Shown in pieces: positions 46,681 through 61,100 of a stretch of 64,000 nt of DNA. The DNA comes from Sclerotinia nivalis (Eukaryota > Ascomycota > Leotiomycetes > Helotiales > Sclerotiniaceae): contig JAPEIS010000013.1 of the NCBI GenBank assembly GCA_029531795.1, positions 1,674,001 to 1,738,000 of the forward strand, written 5' to 3'. Within the stretch, counting starts at the first letter, position 1. Each line of letters starts with the position of its first letter. The notes below the pieces were generated by a model. The model did no database searches, had not been told where the DNA came from, and was given only the letters and a program-made list of their open reading frames with translations. The translations under genes and the position numbers were made by a program.

Positions 46681-49600
46681 AAGGTACGCTAGTGCATGCA
46701 CTATGATGAGTTCTTCAAATGGGACCAGGAAAGTGAATTTTGTTGACTCGTTATGAACCTACCTATATGGTGAGTTAAAGGGACTGGGTATTTATTCTTT
46801 GAAGTTTATGAGTGGTGGTGGAGAGCCATACTATTTTATGCTACAACCTAGAGGGAACCAAAATGCTGGTGTTCGCAACTAGATTATACCATAGAGAAAC
46901 CACGCAATGTTTTATGCTTCCAGTAGCCAGAGAATTAGATAATAATCTGGGAGAGATGATAGCTGGTGGGAGAGGTTTGGCGGATGAATTCGGTGAAGGA
47001 GAGCTGGAAGTGGGTTATTGCTTAATTCCCTATTCGGGAACTTTGCGTCATGAAATGAATCCACATCCTCTTCGTTGAAGTGATGATAGTACTTGGAATA
47101 ATAGCGAGAAGCGTAAGTTAGCGACGTTTTGAGCTTGGCAGTGATAATATGTAAGGAAGTTATCTGCACTTTTACAACATGAATAGTTCTTCAAGCTGTA
47201 GAATACTAGATTGGAAACTGGTAGACACTACTTGGAGAAGCACACCCGCAGCAGAAACCTTGCGCGAGCGAGAGTATCTTCCTACGGTGTTTTGCAGAGA
47301 TGGTTGTGCGAACTTTGTTTATTTTTATACATGGGAGTACAGAACTTGATTGCGTTCATAAGCTTGAATTTTACTGAATCGTGTTTATTGGCATCGTGAT
47401 CTGAGTATGAAATCAATATTTTATTCTCACATGATTATATTTGCGGCCTTACTATTCACTTTTTACCTGTTCCTTTGATTCTGGGATGCTTAACTCTCAT
47501 GCCGTTGATAATATAGATCTAGAGGAGTCAGGTCATCCAGAGAAGACTCCCTTTCCAAAGCGAAGAATGTCAACCAATAATATAGTGAACTGGTGGAATA
47601 GGTTTTCTGTGCCGCACCTCACGTAGTTAAGATGTTCGAAGGTTGTTACGAGTTTGTGAATGCTGTCGATGATGATCTAAATAGGGTGGTTATATCGATG
47701 ATGATATATCAGATGAGAATTTGTTACTGCTGGAAAACAAAGATTCGCTATCGGTAAATGCTTCAGTTATTCAAAGGAGAGTCATTCATCCCATGCATGA
47801 TACTAAAGTCCGATGGCATAGTCCAGAATGTTATGGCCTATATCAGTCTTATGGATGATTTATTATAAGTCTTGTACTGCCCTTATGAATGTATTGCTTC
47901 TTAATTGCGATTGCTGTGTAAAACTTAAAAGATAAGAGGTAGCTATATATATGATAGGAAAGATGATCATAAATTTGAGGAGTTACGTCATGAACTTACT
48001 TCCAGAGGGGTATTCTGCTGGGTTGACATTGAGGTTAAGGGTAGGAAGCAATATGGTTTTCTAGGGGTATTACGATTTAAAAGGAATACTCGTCAAGGGA
48101 GAACACGATAAAAGTATAAACGGAGGTACCAATTCCTCATATAATGGTGCCTTTGTTGCTGCTTATTTTTCCATTTCAAGAAAGTAACAATATGTCAGAC
48201 GTCTAAACCAAGATATTTGTCAATGATCTCGGCATTGAAGATATTTTGGAGACAACAGTAAACCCGCTGACGTTGTCACCATGTCTTATTATTGTCATTT
48301 GATTGCATTACTGACACTAAAATAGTAGCACAGATAAAAAGATGCTCGCCCAGGTCTGAAACTTCTGAAAATATCCCGATGACATCCGCTTTACGTGACA
48401 TAGGTAATCTCAGTCTTGCCTGCTATTCGATCCTTGAGAGTGCTGCGTGCTAGTTCTTTCACATTTCTAAGAAGAAAAAGCCACGCCGGGAAGAGAGAGA
48501 TTTATATATCCCAAGTGCGAAGATGAGTGGATAGTTTTATCGAAATCTAGATTCGCACCCATATGTTCCTATCTTATTGGCTCAGCTGTAAGCACTTCCC
48601 GGAGGGCTGTCGGAGAACTGGGGCTAGGAACCTCAGTTGGAGGGGATATAAAGGCATTGGAGGTGTTTGGATTGATGAGCAAGCATATTCTGTAATAGAA
48701 AACTCTTTGCCTAAAAATGGACATTCGAGCCTCAGTGGCTTCTTGGGTAAGGCCATATAATTTTTCAACATCCGCTCATGTATAAAAATTCAAAATAGTA
48801 TCAAAGTAGATTGTGTTATCCCAAAGTCTTCGAGTATCGTTCAACGCTATTGAAGTGATACCAGAAGAAACTATGTTTTCGACAACATCAAGTACAGGGG
48901 TTTGTTGTTGTTGTTCTTCTAACATTGCGTGAAAATCTATTTCTGAAATATTTTTCGCAAAAAGTCGATTTAGAGTTGTCCTGATGAAATCTCAAATGCT
49001 GATTCTTCAAATGCGAAGAAAAATTCAAATTCGCACTGCCTGCTCTTTCCTCGTCAGTGGTGTGCAATGGTATTTTGCTCATTAAGTTGAAGATTCAGGT
49101 TCGACTTTATATGTATAATTTCTGAACGGGAGCAGAGTTTGAAAAGTGAATACGGAAAGAGAGAGTGAATCATTGGCATATGCTTTGCGGCAACTGGGAG
49201 AACTTGTGGAGCGAGGTCTACTTTCCCCAAATGGAAAGCCTGTATCTCTAAAGAAGCATCTGCTTCTGTGTCGCTCTTATATAGATAAGTATTAATAAAA
49301 CTAAAACTTGTTTCAAAGGATGGAAAATATGGCACGACTCTTCATGTAGTCACAAATGCACACCCCATTCTACTTACGCTTACCAATGTAAGTAACAGCG
49401 AAGAGGATATCATTCAGTGACGGGAAAGACCTAAACGACGGTAGAGTTGAGGGATTTTACGGATGATAACGGATACCATATCAATAAGCTACGAGAAGGA
49501 AAACGGAAGACCCGATTCTCTGATTGAGAAAGACCCAGTGACCTGCTCTCCTTTTGAGAAAAGCCCTATACGGTTGTATCGGTATGAAATCTTCATTGAA

Positions 49601-52600
49601 ACTACAAGGGCTCAAGACTTACCGGATATTATAATAACTAACATAATCCCTTTTCATAATCACTCCAAACAAAAGAAACCTCAATTCGCTGGAAGTATCG
49701 GAGCAATTCGACTTTGCATCTATCTTTCCCGCACGGTGAATGAAACAAAGTAGGTGATATGTTGATACTAAATCAGGCGGGCCTAAGAGCAGTCAAGTAG
49801 CGGTTACCAGTAATATAAATAGGTACATCCATCACTATTCCAGAGACCAAGTGGCAAGAAGATTGAACATCTGGCGACCGAGAAATTGTCAACAACTAAT
49901 ATCTGTGCAAGAATGGAGGGATTGGCTTGATCCGACTTTGTTGGACTTTCACTTCAATTATCACGATTTGCATTTTATTTGCTGACAATAGTTTCGAAGA
50001 TAAATGGATGACAATAAATATGATAGTAAAAATAGTAGATGTTGTGATGCGTGACAGTGTAACTCGCGGAAGATCTACATGAGGCGAGCAGGGGCATCGA
50101 TTGTTAGAAAAAATTGATGAATATAATCTTACGATTTTGCTGTAGCTTCTGAATCCGGCTCAGTAATTTGTGAACCACATCATGAACACGCATCGTTTCT
50201 GATGTATCCCCAAAGTCAAGTTTGAAGGTATATGAATACAATATTGCGTTTCTTATATAGATACCCTGCAAAATAGATTATGAGATGAGTTGGTGAGTGA
50301 ATACTCGCTCGAAAGATTCTACTGCTCAGTATATCATTCGCGATTGTGGACTTTATCCAGGCACCTTATTTTCGAATGAATGATGAACAGTCTGAACAGA
50401 TGTTTAATGTAGAGACAGAAGAGCGTAGATTAATTGACCAAATTGAATCAAAGGGAAGAATTAATGTATATTGGACAAATTTCGTACATTGTCTATATGA
50501 GAATGATCAAAGATGTAGTGAGCATGCTTTACTACAACACTGCTTGGAGAATAGATTGTCTTAAGCTAGGCAGATGTTTTGAGGAAAGAGTTTTGATGCA
50601 CGCTACCAAGATTTCAAGGGATCTCTCCATGGTCAATGGATCTTCTATATTCCTTTGTTTACTTACTGCTAATAGAAGAGGTGGATGACAACAGTAAAAC
50701 AAAAACTGACAGAGGATTTTTTCCAGAGACAATAAACTACTGTAAAATCAGAAAGAAACCAGCCTATACTGCCCCCGCCGTACCACAGCGACTAACAGAT
50801 GACTCCAATGGTAGTTGAGTTCTCAAGCTGCCTAGAAATGACATACTTACATTGCAATGAAGTACTGGGGATGCAGGTATAGTAAAATTGCACGTCAAAA
50901 ATGGCCAAAAACCTCATACTCCCTAATGATTGAATTATAAGCCTCCTCCACATATTTCCACACTCTTCGAAAAATACTTGCCATAATATGTAGGGAATGA
51001 AAATTCAAATTTAGACCAGAGATATGTAGCCCCTAGTCTGAGATTAAAGCTGGCACTGCACCTCCTAAAATGTGCCGCAAGCAGTTTGTCGAGTAAGCGA
51101 GCATAAAGGACGAAACTATAGTTTATGAAACTCTCAACTCTATCATTCATGATGGCGAATATTGTTTTATAAGACATGCAACAAAACTCCCTAACTGAAA
51201 TGGGTGAATAATGCCATGCGATTTGTATGTAAACACATCTTACCTAGCAAGTGTTCTTCCTTTCCACCTGATCCCGGCTTCGGTAACCATGAGGTTATCA
51301 GTGTAATGGTTTTGCTTTTGACATCCTAGACAGTTGAAAACCATGCTTATGATGAGTTCTTACTAAGCCGTTGAGAACTTGTTGGCGTTAGTAATTGATT
51401 TCGGGAGATCGAATTTCGGTTTTCGACCTGCGTTTTCTGGTAGATAAGCAATAGCTAACACTGTACTGTTCTGCTGGCCTGCACAAACATTAGTACGTAT
51501 ACCAAATGAGGTGATTAGATAACCTGACCTAAAGACTTCAGATGATTGTTTATATCGGATGACACGACCAGATTTGAGTTTCTCACTTGCTACAATATTT
51601 CAGAGAACCCTAAATATTCCGATCAATAGATTACTCCAAACGGTTGACTCCTCTCAAGGACTAGGATGCCCAAATTGGGATAATTTCTTGCTTCACCTGC
51701 GCGACCCATACCTATTTTCATAGACCGTTGATCAGTCGTCTCCGTTTGCGGCGCGCGAAGAAGTCAAACAAATGTCACACTTGCAGCGACGTCTTAAAAA
51801 TTCAGACAAGGAACCCATCATGATGGAGAATGCGTTAGCACTTGCCCCGCTGATATGAAGTTTGGACCCTGATTTTAGTCACTTTTACCCCTCCAAAGGA
51901 GATTTGCCACTGGAACAGAACACCTATCATCCTCGCTTGCAGCGTCGAATTTCTCATATATGAAGAACCCATATCGAGTTTGCACTAACAGATCTCTTTT
52001 AAAAAGGGTCAAAGATCGCGTTTCGAAAATACCTCTAACCGCCAATAAAGCCCCTCTCATCGACAAAATTTTGGACCCTGATTTTAGTTTCCGCTACCCC
52101 TCCACTAACCACATATTTCACAGGTAAGTCGCCTTGAAACCATCATATATGATGCATTCAACTCATCTCTTCATCGTTAACCCTGGCTGTCATTCCTCAT
52201 GATCATTCTCTTTCCTCCCGCCTCATTTCAGGGCGCTAATGCTCGCCCACCACACAAAAAAGCAAAATCCTCGTATCCACAATCCATTATCAACGCGGAA
52301 TATAATTGTACAACGCACAAAACAACATCATAAGACACATAAGAATAATGAAACGTATAACTTCCTGTCCCGCATTCTATGCAGAGTGAAAAAAGCAAAA
52401 AAAAAAAAAAAAAGCGCTTCATGCGGACCCTGCTCATAAACCCCACTATCAGCTGAATCTCTGAACCTCTCGACCTAAAATGATCTAGTATTTATTAATT
52501 ATTGAGGATGGAGTAATCTCGATATGGAAGTAAAATTTTACCTTCTCTGTCCAGTTTGGTGTTTTGATGTTTTTATGTATTTTCCCTGATAGGCGCTTCG

Positions 52601-53323
52601 GAGTTCCATCCTATCTCCTCTCATTCGCTTAATCATGGTGGTGGTACGGAAATTACTATTATTGGAAGATCAAAGATATCTGCGAACTTTTGATCAACTC
52701 ATCCACTTCAGTACATCAACATATGCATATGGCATGGATATCACAGTCTTTTCAATCTCCCCGAATTCACGCCTCATTTTTCTAGCATGTATGATCTTAT
52801 TCACCCCACATGATAACGATCATGAATCATATTTAAATAATACGCATTTGAGATTAGCTCTTTCGCTCCTATACCACGCCAAACTAGGTAGTGTATTTTA
52901 GTTTACTACAGTAGAATGAAAATACTGCTAGCTGCTTTCGTTCCTCGTTCCTAATCGGATCGCTTCCGCGCTTCAGGTCTCTTCCGAATGTCATACGCCG
53001 CTTGTCGATCGGTGCACTTTAAGTGAGAGCCAAGGGTGAGTTTATTTCAACGCGTAGTTCTCAATGTGAGCAATTATGCTCAGTTGAAAAGGTTGATCAT
53101 TCACTCAAATATTATAAGATTAGATAAAATTTAGGGCAGGAATTGGTTCATATATAATTTCCGCTAAGGAATGCAAAGATATGATACACGAACTGAGAAA
53201 AGAAACACCAAGCTATAGCTATGCAAGCTACAACCCTCTCAAAATGCTATACCCATCCACCCACTCTAATCACACAGCCTCTCCTCTATCACATAAACCT
53301 CCGAGTAACATACTATAACATAT
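46681..53323. other. 6.6-kb gene-poor region
   Basis: All open frames are short (under about 100 codons), overlap on both strands and show no domain. A poly-A run of 18 lies at 52397-52414. A short dispersed duplication (51860/52069) is reported separately. I see nothing else that can be supported. The region may contain decayed elements too degraded to recognise by eye. Confidence 0.4.
51860..52105. repeat. Short direct repeat pair containing TTGGACCCTGATTTTAGT
   Basis: TTTGGACCCTGATTTTAGT followed by a variable CCTTTTACCCCTCC-type stretch occurs at 51860-51895 and again at 52069-52103, 209 bp apart, in the same orientation. The match is 19 bases exact, then a 7-base CCCCTCC core. The spacer is unrelated. 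It may be the ends of a small direct-repeat-flanked insertion or a tandem-duplication remnant. Confidence 0.7.
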
Positions 53324-55134
53324 CTAGTAGACTGGTACCTTGAAAGCATCAAGGGTGTAAATCCAGCTATCAACGGAAGTTTGATCATATTCGCAAGACA
53401 AGGTGCCCTCAGAATCCCAGATAGGTCTCAATGGGAAAGCGCAGAGCTTCTGAACTTCTCCCTCGTAAGTGCCACTGCTGACAGTAGCATTAAGTCTCTC
53501 AGGCTCAATACCATTCTCAACCCAATCGATCATGGTAGCCATGTTGTCTGCTGGGTAAGGACCTGGTTGAAGAGTGTTGGTGCTGCAATGGGCGGCTCCT
53601 GGGATGAGGAAGAGCTTGTACCATTCCTTGAGGGAGGTGATACTCTCGTTGAAGGATTGCTTGGGGTACATGATGGAGCGGACGGAATCATAGTAGCGGA
53701 CTGAAGAACTAGTTGGGATACTGTCATCGGATTCTCCGTGGTAGTGGATGATCTTTCCTCCGGAAGATTGGAACTCGGAGATATCAGGCACAGTGGTTTG
53801 TAAACTGTCCATGTATCTGACCATTGCTTGTTGCATCCATCCTTGGAGGGTATCCATTGTGACGCCCTCAAGCGATGCAAGGTTGTCGAGATCAACCAAT
53901 TGGATGAACTTGGTTACGAATTCACCTCCAGTAGATGCGATATCAACTCCCCATGTATCGGTAGTGTTGTCATAGCTGGTGGTGGCGTCTTGGAATGAAC
54001 AAGCTGGTTGCCATGGAAGGTAGACACGCTCTCCTTTAGAGTTAAACATACCGTCGTAGAGTTGAGCAGCGAGAGCAGCTCCTTGAGCAGTGACAGTTCC
54101 GTTTTGAGCAGGTGTATCGGCAGTAGGCATGCCCATTTGTCTCTTAGCCTTTTGACCGAAAGCAAATCCAAGGGAGCTGCTACTCGAGGCTGCACAAGAA
54201 TAAGCAGCGCCGATAGTGCTGTTCAAGTTGAAGTGCATCTTGCAAAGATCGGTACGGGATACGACGCCATCGGTACGGCCGTCAAGGGGATCACAGGCAG
54301 CAATTGTCATGTTAACAATCTTGTCCATCTCACAAGGAGGTGGGAAGTAGTCCATCATGACCTCAGCAACGTTGGAAAACAAGTGGTTCTGGAGGATATT
54401 AGCATCTGCTGTATGACAAAATTTGATTGATCTTGAGTATAACTTACCACTTGTTGTTGTCCGTAACGGAAAGCTGGAGCACCTGTAATGGCGCCATCGT
54501 ACTCGGAACCATAACGTTGAATTTGGGACATACCCTCACGTCCACCATCAGAGCATCCCTCGTAGTAGGTGTAGAGTTTTGAGCTGTTGTTACCGTAGAA
54601 CAATGGAGTGATGGCCTTTCCAAGTTGAGTCATCTCACCAAGTGCCTGGTATGAAAACATGTAGACACTGTCCCAGTTGATGGATCCGTTTCCAGTCAAG
54701 ACAACTTCATCAGCAGTTGTGCCACTAATGGCAGCATAACCTGCATCAGAGACTCCACTCACAGCACCATATGGTAAACCTCCGGTCGGATCAGCGTTGA
54801 GAGCGTATCCACCTCCACCGCCAACATAGAAACGGTTCTTGTAGATCTCTGGGCTAGGAAAGTTGTACCAAGCAACGACAAGATCTTTTCCAGGATGAGC
54901 ATAGGTGACGGTGACGTTGCAATAGTTGTAAGCGACGTCAGACGATCTCAGAGTGGCATTATAAACTGCATTAGCAGTAACAGAAGTCGCAATTGGGTTG
55001 ATGCCGTTCAAGGTTCCGTTTGCTGGTAAAGCAGCTTGGACATTGGAAACAGTGCAGACATCGGCAAGGGAGGCGGCATTTGCTGTAGAAGCAGCGAGAG
55101 CTGCAACAGCTCCGGTCCTCATCGATTGACGCAT
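53324..55134 (-). CDS. Secreted tannase/feruloyl esterase family enzyme
   Basis: The family hydrolyses gallate esters of tannins or feruloyl esters of plant-wall arabinoxylan and pectin. ATG at 55132-55134. Exon 1 is 54448-55134, a 59-bp intron (54389-54447; GTAAGT, GCTAAT branch, CAG acceptor) and exon 2 is 53324-54388, giving 583 residues. An N-terminal signal peptide (about 1-20, GAVAALAASTANA) marks secretion. The catalytic Ser lies in EGCSDGGREG (Ser about 195), the Asp in GESDDSIP and the His in PGAAHC. The cysteines next to Ser and His form the CS-D-HC disulfide hallmark of tannase-fold enzymes. Several N-x-S/T glycosylation sites are present. An Ala/Ser-rich segment (ASSSSSLGFAF) lies in the lid region. 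Ferulate versus gallate preference cannot be decided. Confidence 0.92.
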
Positions 55135-58100
55135 AGTTGGAATCGAAAAATCGAGAAAGAGTGTCTTTGAAGTATCAGTTTAGGTTGAGCCGGATGGTAA
55201 GCGAATGAAAGGACTGAAACCTGATGATGATGAGAAATTTATTTGAGAATTGATAGATCTTATAAACATATTGAGAGAACATATGGAAACGTTCGTCCCA
55301 CCTTGTCGGTCGGATCAAGGCTCAAAATGATATGGCATCAACATCCAAATTAGATCTTACACACCGGCATACACCCTGTGGGTACGGTGTGCCTGGTCGC
55401 ATTAGAGAATTTTTGCAACCGAGTTTCTCATCATCCATGGGTCACTATTTTATCATAAATCTAGCTCTTTTTGTGATACTAGCGCATTTTTGAATGAAAT
55501 GATTCCAATGATTTTATAGCTTTTTGCTAATTATATATTTTTTTTATATCCTTATATCATTTTGGCCTGGAATATCAGACGTTTATAGACTAAAAATGGG
55601 AATAGCTTCGATTTTCCCCAGGATTTCAAACTCTGACTATCTCTCAATCCGAATAGCTTCAAGCTGGCATAGTGATGACTTTGTAATAACATGATAAATT
55701 ATACATCTTGTGAAGCTTACGAAAATTTGGATTAGACAGTTTCGTTCTCCGATAGTTAGCCATGGAAGAGCTTACTTAGCTCTACCGAACGCTAGTATCG
55801 GTAGACGATTCTCAGCCTTCTCAATACTACGAAAATTCCCAGGATCGTCCGATAGTCATCCAAAAATCATCTCAAATGCATACGTAATACATTGGCTTGG
55901 AAATGTCCTACGTACTACATAGTCGAAATACTTTCATTGAAACAAGACCAGCTCCTCCAGGCGAACCACCGGGCTTTACCCAGTTCAGGTACAATACATA
56001 GGGGCTTGCCGTTAGCGCTCCACGTTATCCCCACCAGGCGGTGTCCCACAATCTTTAGCAAAAACCTAGACCACTGAAGCAATCCTTAAAGTGATTCGAA
56101 TATACCACAATTCTTTCCATTTTTATTCTAGAAGTTCCGTGCTAAGCAATAACGACGCGTGTTCATGCCGGTAGCTCAGCCGAGAAAATTCGGTCCCGAG
56201 TCAATCACATACGCCAAGATCAGATTATGGTACAAGCTTTTCCAAATATACCCACGCCGGAAAGTATGCGCCACTACGCTAATTAGAGAAGGGTGTTTTT
56301 CCTTGTGGCAAACCAGTATAAGCCACGTGCTAGGGTCGGTGTGATTCATAAGATCTTAAGGTTATGTTTGCGAATATGCTCGGTCCCGAGGTTCGATATT
56401 TTCGAAGATAAGATCTTCAGATATACGAACAAGGTTTCCCAGATACATCTTCAATCAATTTCTACTTTTTTACGTTTTAGATCTTCTATGAGGGCTCTTT
56501 CTTGCAATTATTGAGTCTGTTCCATCTATTGAAAATTATTTCCCTAAGACAATTAGTGAACCTTAACCTAAAATTCTCATCTACTAAAGGCTTAACCACT
56601 TCCATTGTCAAAGTTCGAAATCTCAAGAAACTCTCTTTTAGTATTATAGGCGCTGCGGATTCCTACAGACTCTGGGCATCGTTCTCTTGAAAGTCGTTCC
56701 CCCAAAGATTGATTGATTGTGGAAGAGATATAATAGAGTCGAGGCTTTCATAAATTAATCGGGGTTGTCTGTTCGTTGAGACTGTTCCACATGATTCGGA
56801 GATGGGGTAAAAAATATTCAGCATATCATGATCAGATTCCTTTGGAATTCTTCGTCCCTGATATTCAAAGCCATACATATGACTTCAACGTCTCCAGTGT
56901 TGGCAACTCATGCCATCAAGGTACGAGAATAGCCAAGCTAAAATTAATTTCCCTATTATAATAAAACACCTAGAGGGTATGCGCGTTACTTCAAGGTGTC
57001 AAAGCGGCTGTGCTCGCAGCTTGAAATATGTTCTCCTATTCTCCTGCCAGTATCTGGCCGGTTCGCGCTTCGCATAAATTAGTATCTGCCAATTATGCAC
57101 TGTCAACGATCCCATTTATATTACAATTTAAACCTCAAAATTGTCACTATTCGCAATTAAAAAAGAACTTTACAATTACCTTGTTTAAGTACACGCGCTT
57201 CCGAAGCCGTTTGCGATACATCACGAGAGCGTCCTCGAAGGAGACGCTAGATAATATCAATTAGTTGAGAAAATACGAATGAATGTGCTTACTGTCTTTA
57301 TGACCTCTTCCTTGAGATATCTGCCCACTAATAGTTACGTAATATCGGTAGCACAATGAAAACATTCAAGGGGTTAATCACATTTTTATTACGGGCTAAG
57401 TTAAGTGGCTAAGGATAATTTTCATTCATCGATTCGCAAGAGTATATCAAATGTGAATATTTTCGTGCACATGAATCACGAGATTTTTAGCCCATTTTCT
57501 CGCAATGTCAACTAGATACTACTACTCGGAATCCAAGATGGACAACGTTTTTGATGCATTGATGCATATGATTTTGCAAATAATGACTTCATAACTTGAT
57601 CTGATCTTAAATATTCGATAAAATGTCCCATACATACTTCATGTGTTAGTATCGTGTTGTCTTCCAGTAGACTCTCTCGCATGAAACAATCAACAACAAT
57701 GGATACCATACAATCCCAGACAAACTGTCGGGTATCTCTATTTTGCTATTTGCCTTACCTCAATCGATATTGTGACATCATGCTTAATGACCTAGTAAAT
57801 AACGAGTAACCTGTCTTGGTGTAGTTCTTGTGATCGCAGATATTACATTCCAACCATCATTTTGCCGAATCCGCCGAAACCCCCCTTTCTCTCGCCTTAT
57901 ACCTCTCGCTTGATTCACATTTTTATCTGTCGGGAGAGAGATTATGTAACGATGGAGGGAGCCGTACTGGCTAGCGAGGCGCTAGGCTTCAATGTCCTCA
58001 TTTATAGTTCTAGCTTCAAATATAAAAGAGAATCAATCAAGAACAATAAACTATACGAGTAGGCTAAAGGACTTTGCACTTCAATATCATCAAGTTGATA

Positions 58101-61100
58101 TCAACCATATCCTATCCAAAATGTACCGAAACTATATCTCGGATAAGCTATAAAGCAACCCAGATTTGCCACAGGAAACAAGTGTTTACATTAGTATTTC
58201 CCATACTCAGTACACAAATCCATTTAGTGATAATTTTGAGTTCTTTCTCGATATCTTATCAATGATATTGAATTCAATACCACCTAGAAATATTAGATAT
58301 CTCAATAATATCGACTATCACTAGGGATATAATGAAATACCGGAATCGATTTGGAATAATTGAATGTTTTGAATTTCATTGAAATAGGCTTAGAATAAAT
58401 TTACATGTGATAGATTTGAAAGATATTAAATTCAAAAGTATTCTAAACAAGGTTCCGGTATTTCAATATATTTCTAATAGTATTTATTAACATCCAGATA
58501 TACTAAGGAGTATGTGCACTCTTTGCTTATACAATACGTGGAAGTAATAAAAAATACTTCGATATCAGCTGTTATATTAGTGATGTATACAAATGCAAAC
58601 GGTGCCGACAACAGAGTTTGTTTGCATAACCGACATACCCCTTCGTGATATCCATCCCATCCTATCATCTAGAAAATACCTAACATAACGGTTTTCCATA
58701 CCAACCATGCATTCTGCCAGAACTCAAAACTGTCCTTATCGATACTACAGATAGCAGATACTCGTCTTCATATAGATCAATGAGTTGGTCAGCACTCAAA
58801 AGTGACATGGAAGCTATTCGAACACAGCCATAGCTAGATGTAATGCAAATAAGTCTGGTATTCCTTCATACTCTACTCTTCAGCTAAGTACAAACTGCAA
58901 TGGCCCATTTACTATAGTCTTGAAATATTAAACTAGATGATCCTCATCTTCGCAATGTCAATCACACCATGAACGCATAATCTTCAAGATCATGACAATA
59001 CAAAAGTAAGCGTTGGTATCACTTCGGTGATACTATTGCATAGTACTATTATAGTATATTGTGTTATTCATTCTTGCTAGCTACACTATGAGAAATGGGG
59101 GCTATTTATCTTAAAGGGGAAGGGGCTAGAACTCGCTAAGTTCTACGGCTCCCTTTATGAGGTTGGTCACATGACGTCCCAACAGTAAGATTCCAGCATA
59201 CTAAAACAGATAGATTTTTACCATTCTACTTTCCACTATTCTATAATATCATGGACATTTTCAAAGGATCATGCTCAAATTAGAAACACTACGTATATCT
59301 AACGAATTCCAGATTCTCATGTTATCTAATACCGTTGAAAATCACATTTTAGTTCCTCCGGGTGTAAGTAATACCGGTGACCCGAGCCAGTAGACCAAAT
59401 CCGAAGTTTGAAGATTTGAACACTTTCCAATGTTTGAATAGTTCTATAGTTTTAAGAATTATTTGATTATCTACATGTATAAATGCTTCGAGTAATTTCA
59501 ATCTTTTACGAAATCAAAAATCAAAACTTTCCCAATACAAGGTTACGGCCGTCACTTTAAAACAATTCATTGCCTTTACACATCATAAGAAGTCTCCTTT
59601 TCTTTTTTCTAAGGTTTCATGAGTTGAGTATAGTGCTATTGAATCCTCGAGTATATATCATCAACTTTCTATACTCTCAAAATTCATATTCTACGCCCCA
59701 TCTCTATATTATTATTATAAGATCTTATATAGTATAATCGCAGAAATTCTATAATAGAATACCACAAAACATATTTCCTCTCCACCCCATTACAGCGAGA
59801 TGTATTGTAGATAATTTATAGGACGTTGTATATGATTGGTATCCGAACTAATGCGATGCGAAAGCTCGCAATATCAGTTATTGTTATACTGGATAGCTAT
59901 AATATAACCCCCCTCCATTCCTTTCGCCTCTTCCCCTCTCCCCAATATCGCCCTTTTCCCCTCTCAAAATCTGTCCCCACATCCCACATCACAAACCACA
60001 TATATCCAGCGGGGTACCGTTTACAAATCTCCTCTACTCTGTACTAGAATATCTTCCAGATTCTATTATTGCAACTTGCAACTTACTGTGTATATAATTG
60101 TACAATTATACAGATACCAATCAGACAGACTCAACAAGAACGCAAGCAAGCCGATCCATCAGGCAAGCAGCCCAGTAAGAAAGTACTCCGTATAATACCT
60201 CATGCTCCACTCATCCTGCGCTGCGCTGCACGCACGCACCTAGCTCACCAGTCACCAATCACCAATCACCAGCCTCATTCTGCCTTCCCATTCTACCTGT
60301 TTTTTTTTATGTCTTTGTTTGGGGTGGGTTGTTCATGTGATGGATGGAATTTTGTAAATGAGGCGGAAGACTAGAAGTTTGGTTGTAGAATGTGTCAAAA
60401 ATATCCAAAAAAAAATCAAAGTTTTTTCTTTTTTTAAAAAAAGACTATTCTCCATTCAATCAATCTACCTACTCTAAAAGTAAATCCATACCTAGGTAAA
60501 TTTTTCCATCCATGCATGCATACCTATCATGACATGCGATGGCGTCAACCAACCATCCAACCATCAATGAATCACCGCTCCACTCAACTCCACATGACAC
60601 GCGCCCTTAAAACGTCCTCTCCACCCCGCTTCTCCAATCACCACATCGATCAAAGGACCCCTACGCTCAAATGACTCCACTCGCCCGCTATGGTAATATC
60701 TCGGACGGAAAATTCGCTTCATCATCAGATGCAAATGCAAATGTACACGTGCACAGCCCACCGCGCCATTACAACTAGTAGCAAATGCAAATCGTAAGAT
60801 CCAGAGCAAGTTTTTCTACCCCACGAGAAAAATACTAAAAAGATGGGTATTGAAGTATCCAGAATGACTTAAAAGCCATTCTATTCATTCCACAATATTC
60901 TCTTCTCCTGTTCCCTGCACTGCCATTGCCACAATCTCATCGCCATTGTCCATCATCCATGCTTTCGAAGTCGCGCAAAAACACATCTCATCTCTTAAAA
61001 CTTTCCCTCGACCATTCAAAACTCCCAATCAAGCCAAATCATTCCATACCCATCCAGCCATCCATGTATACCCACCCCATTCGTTTAAGGAAAGTCCCAT

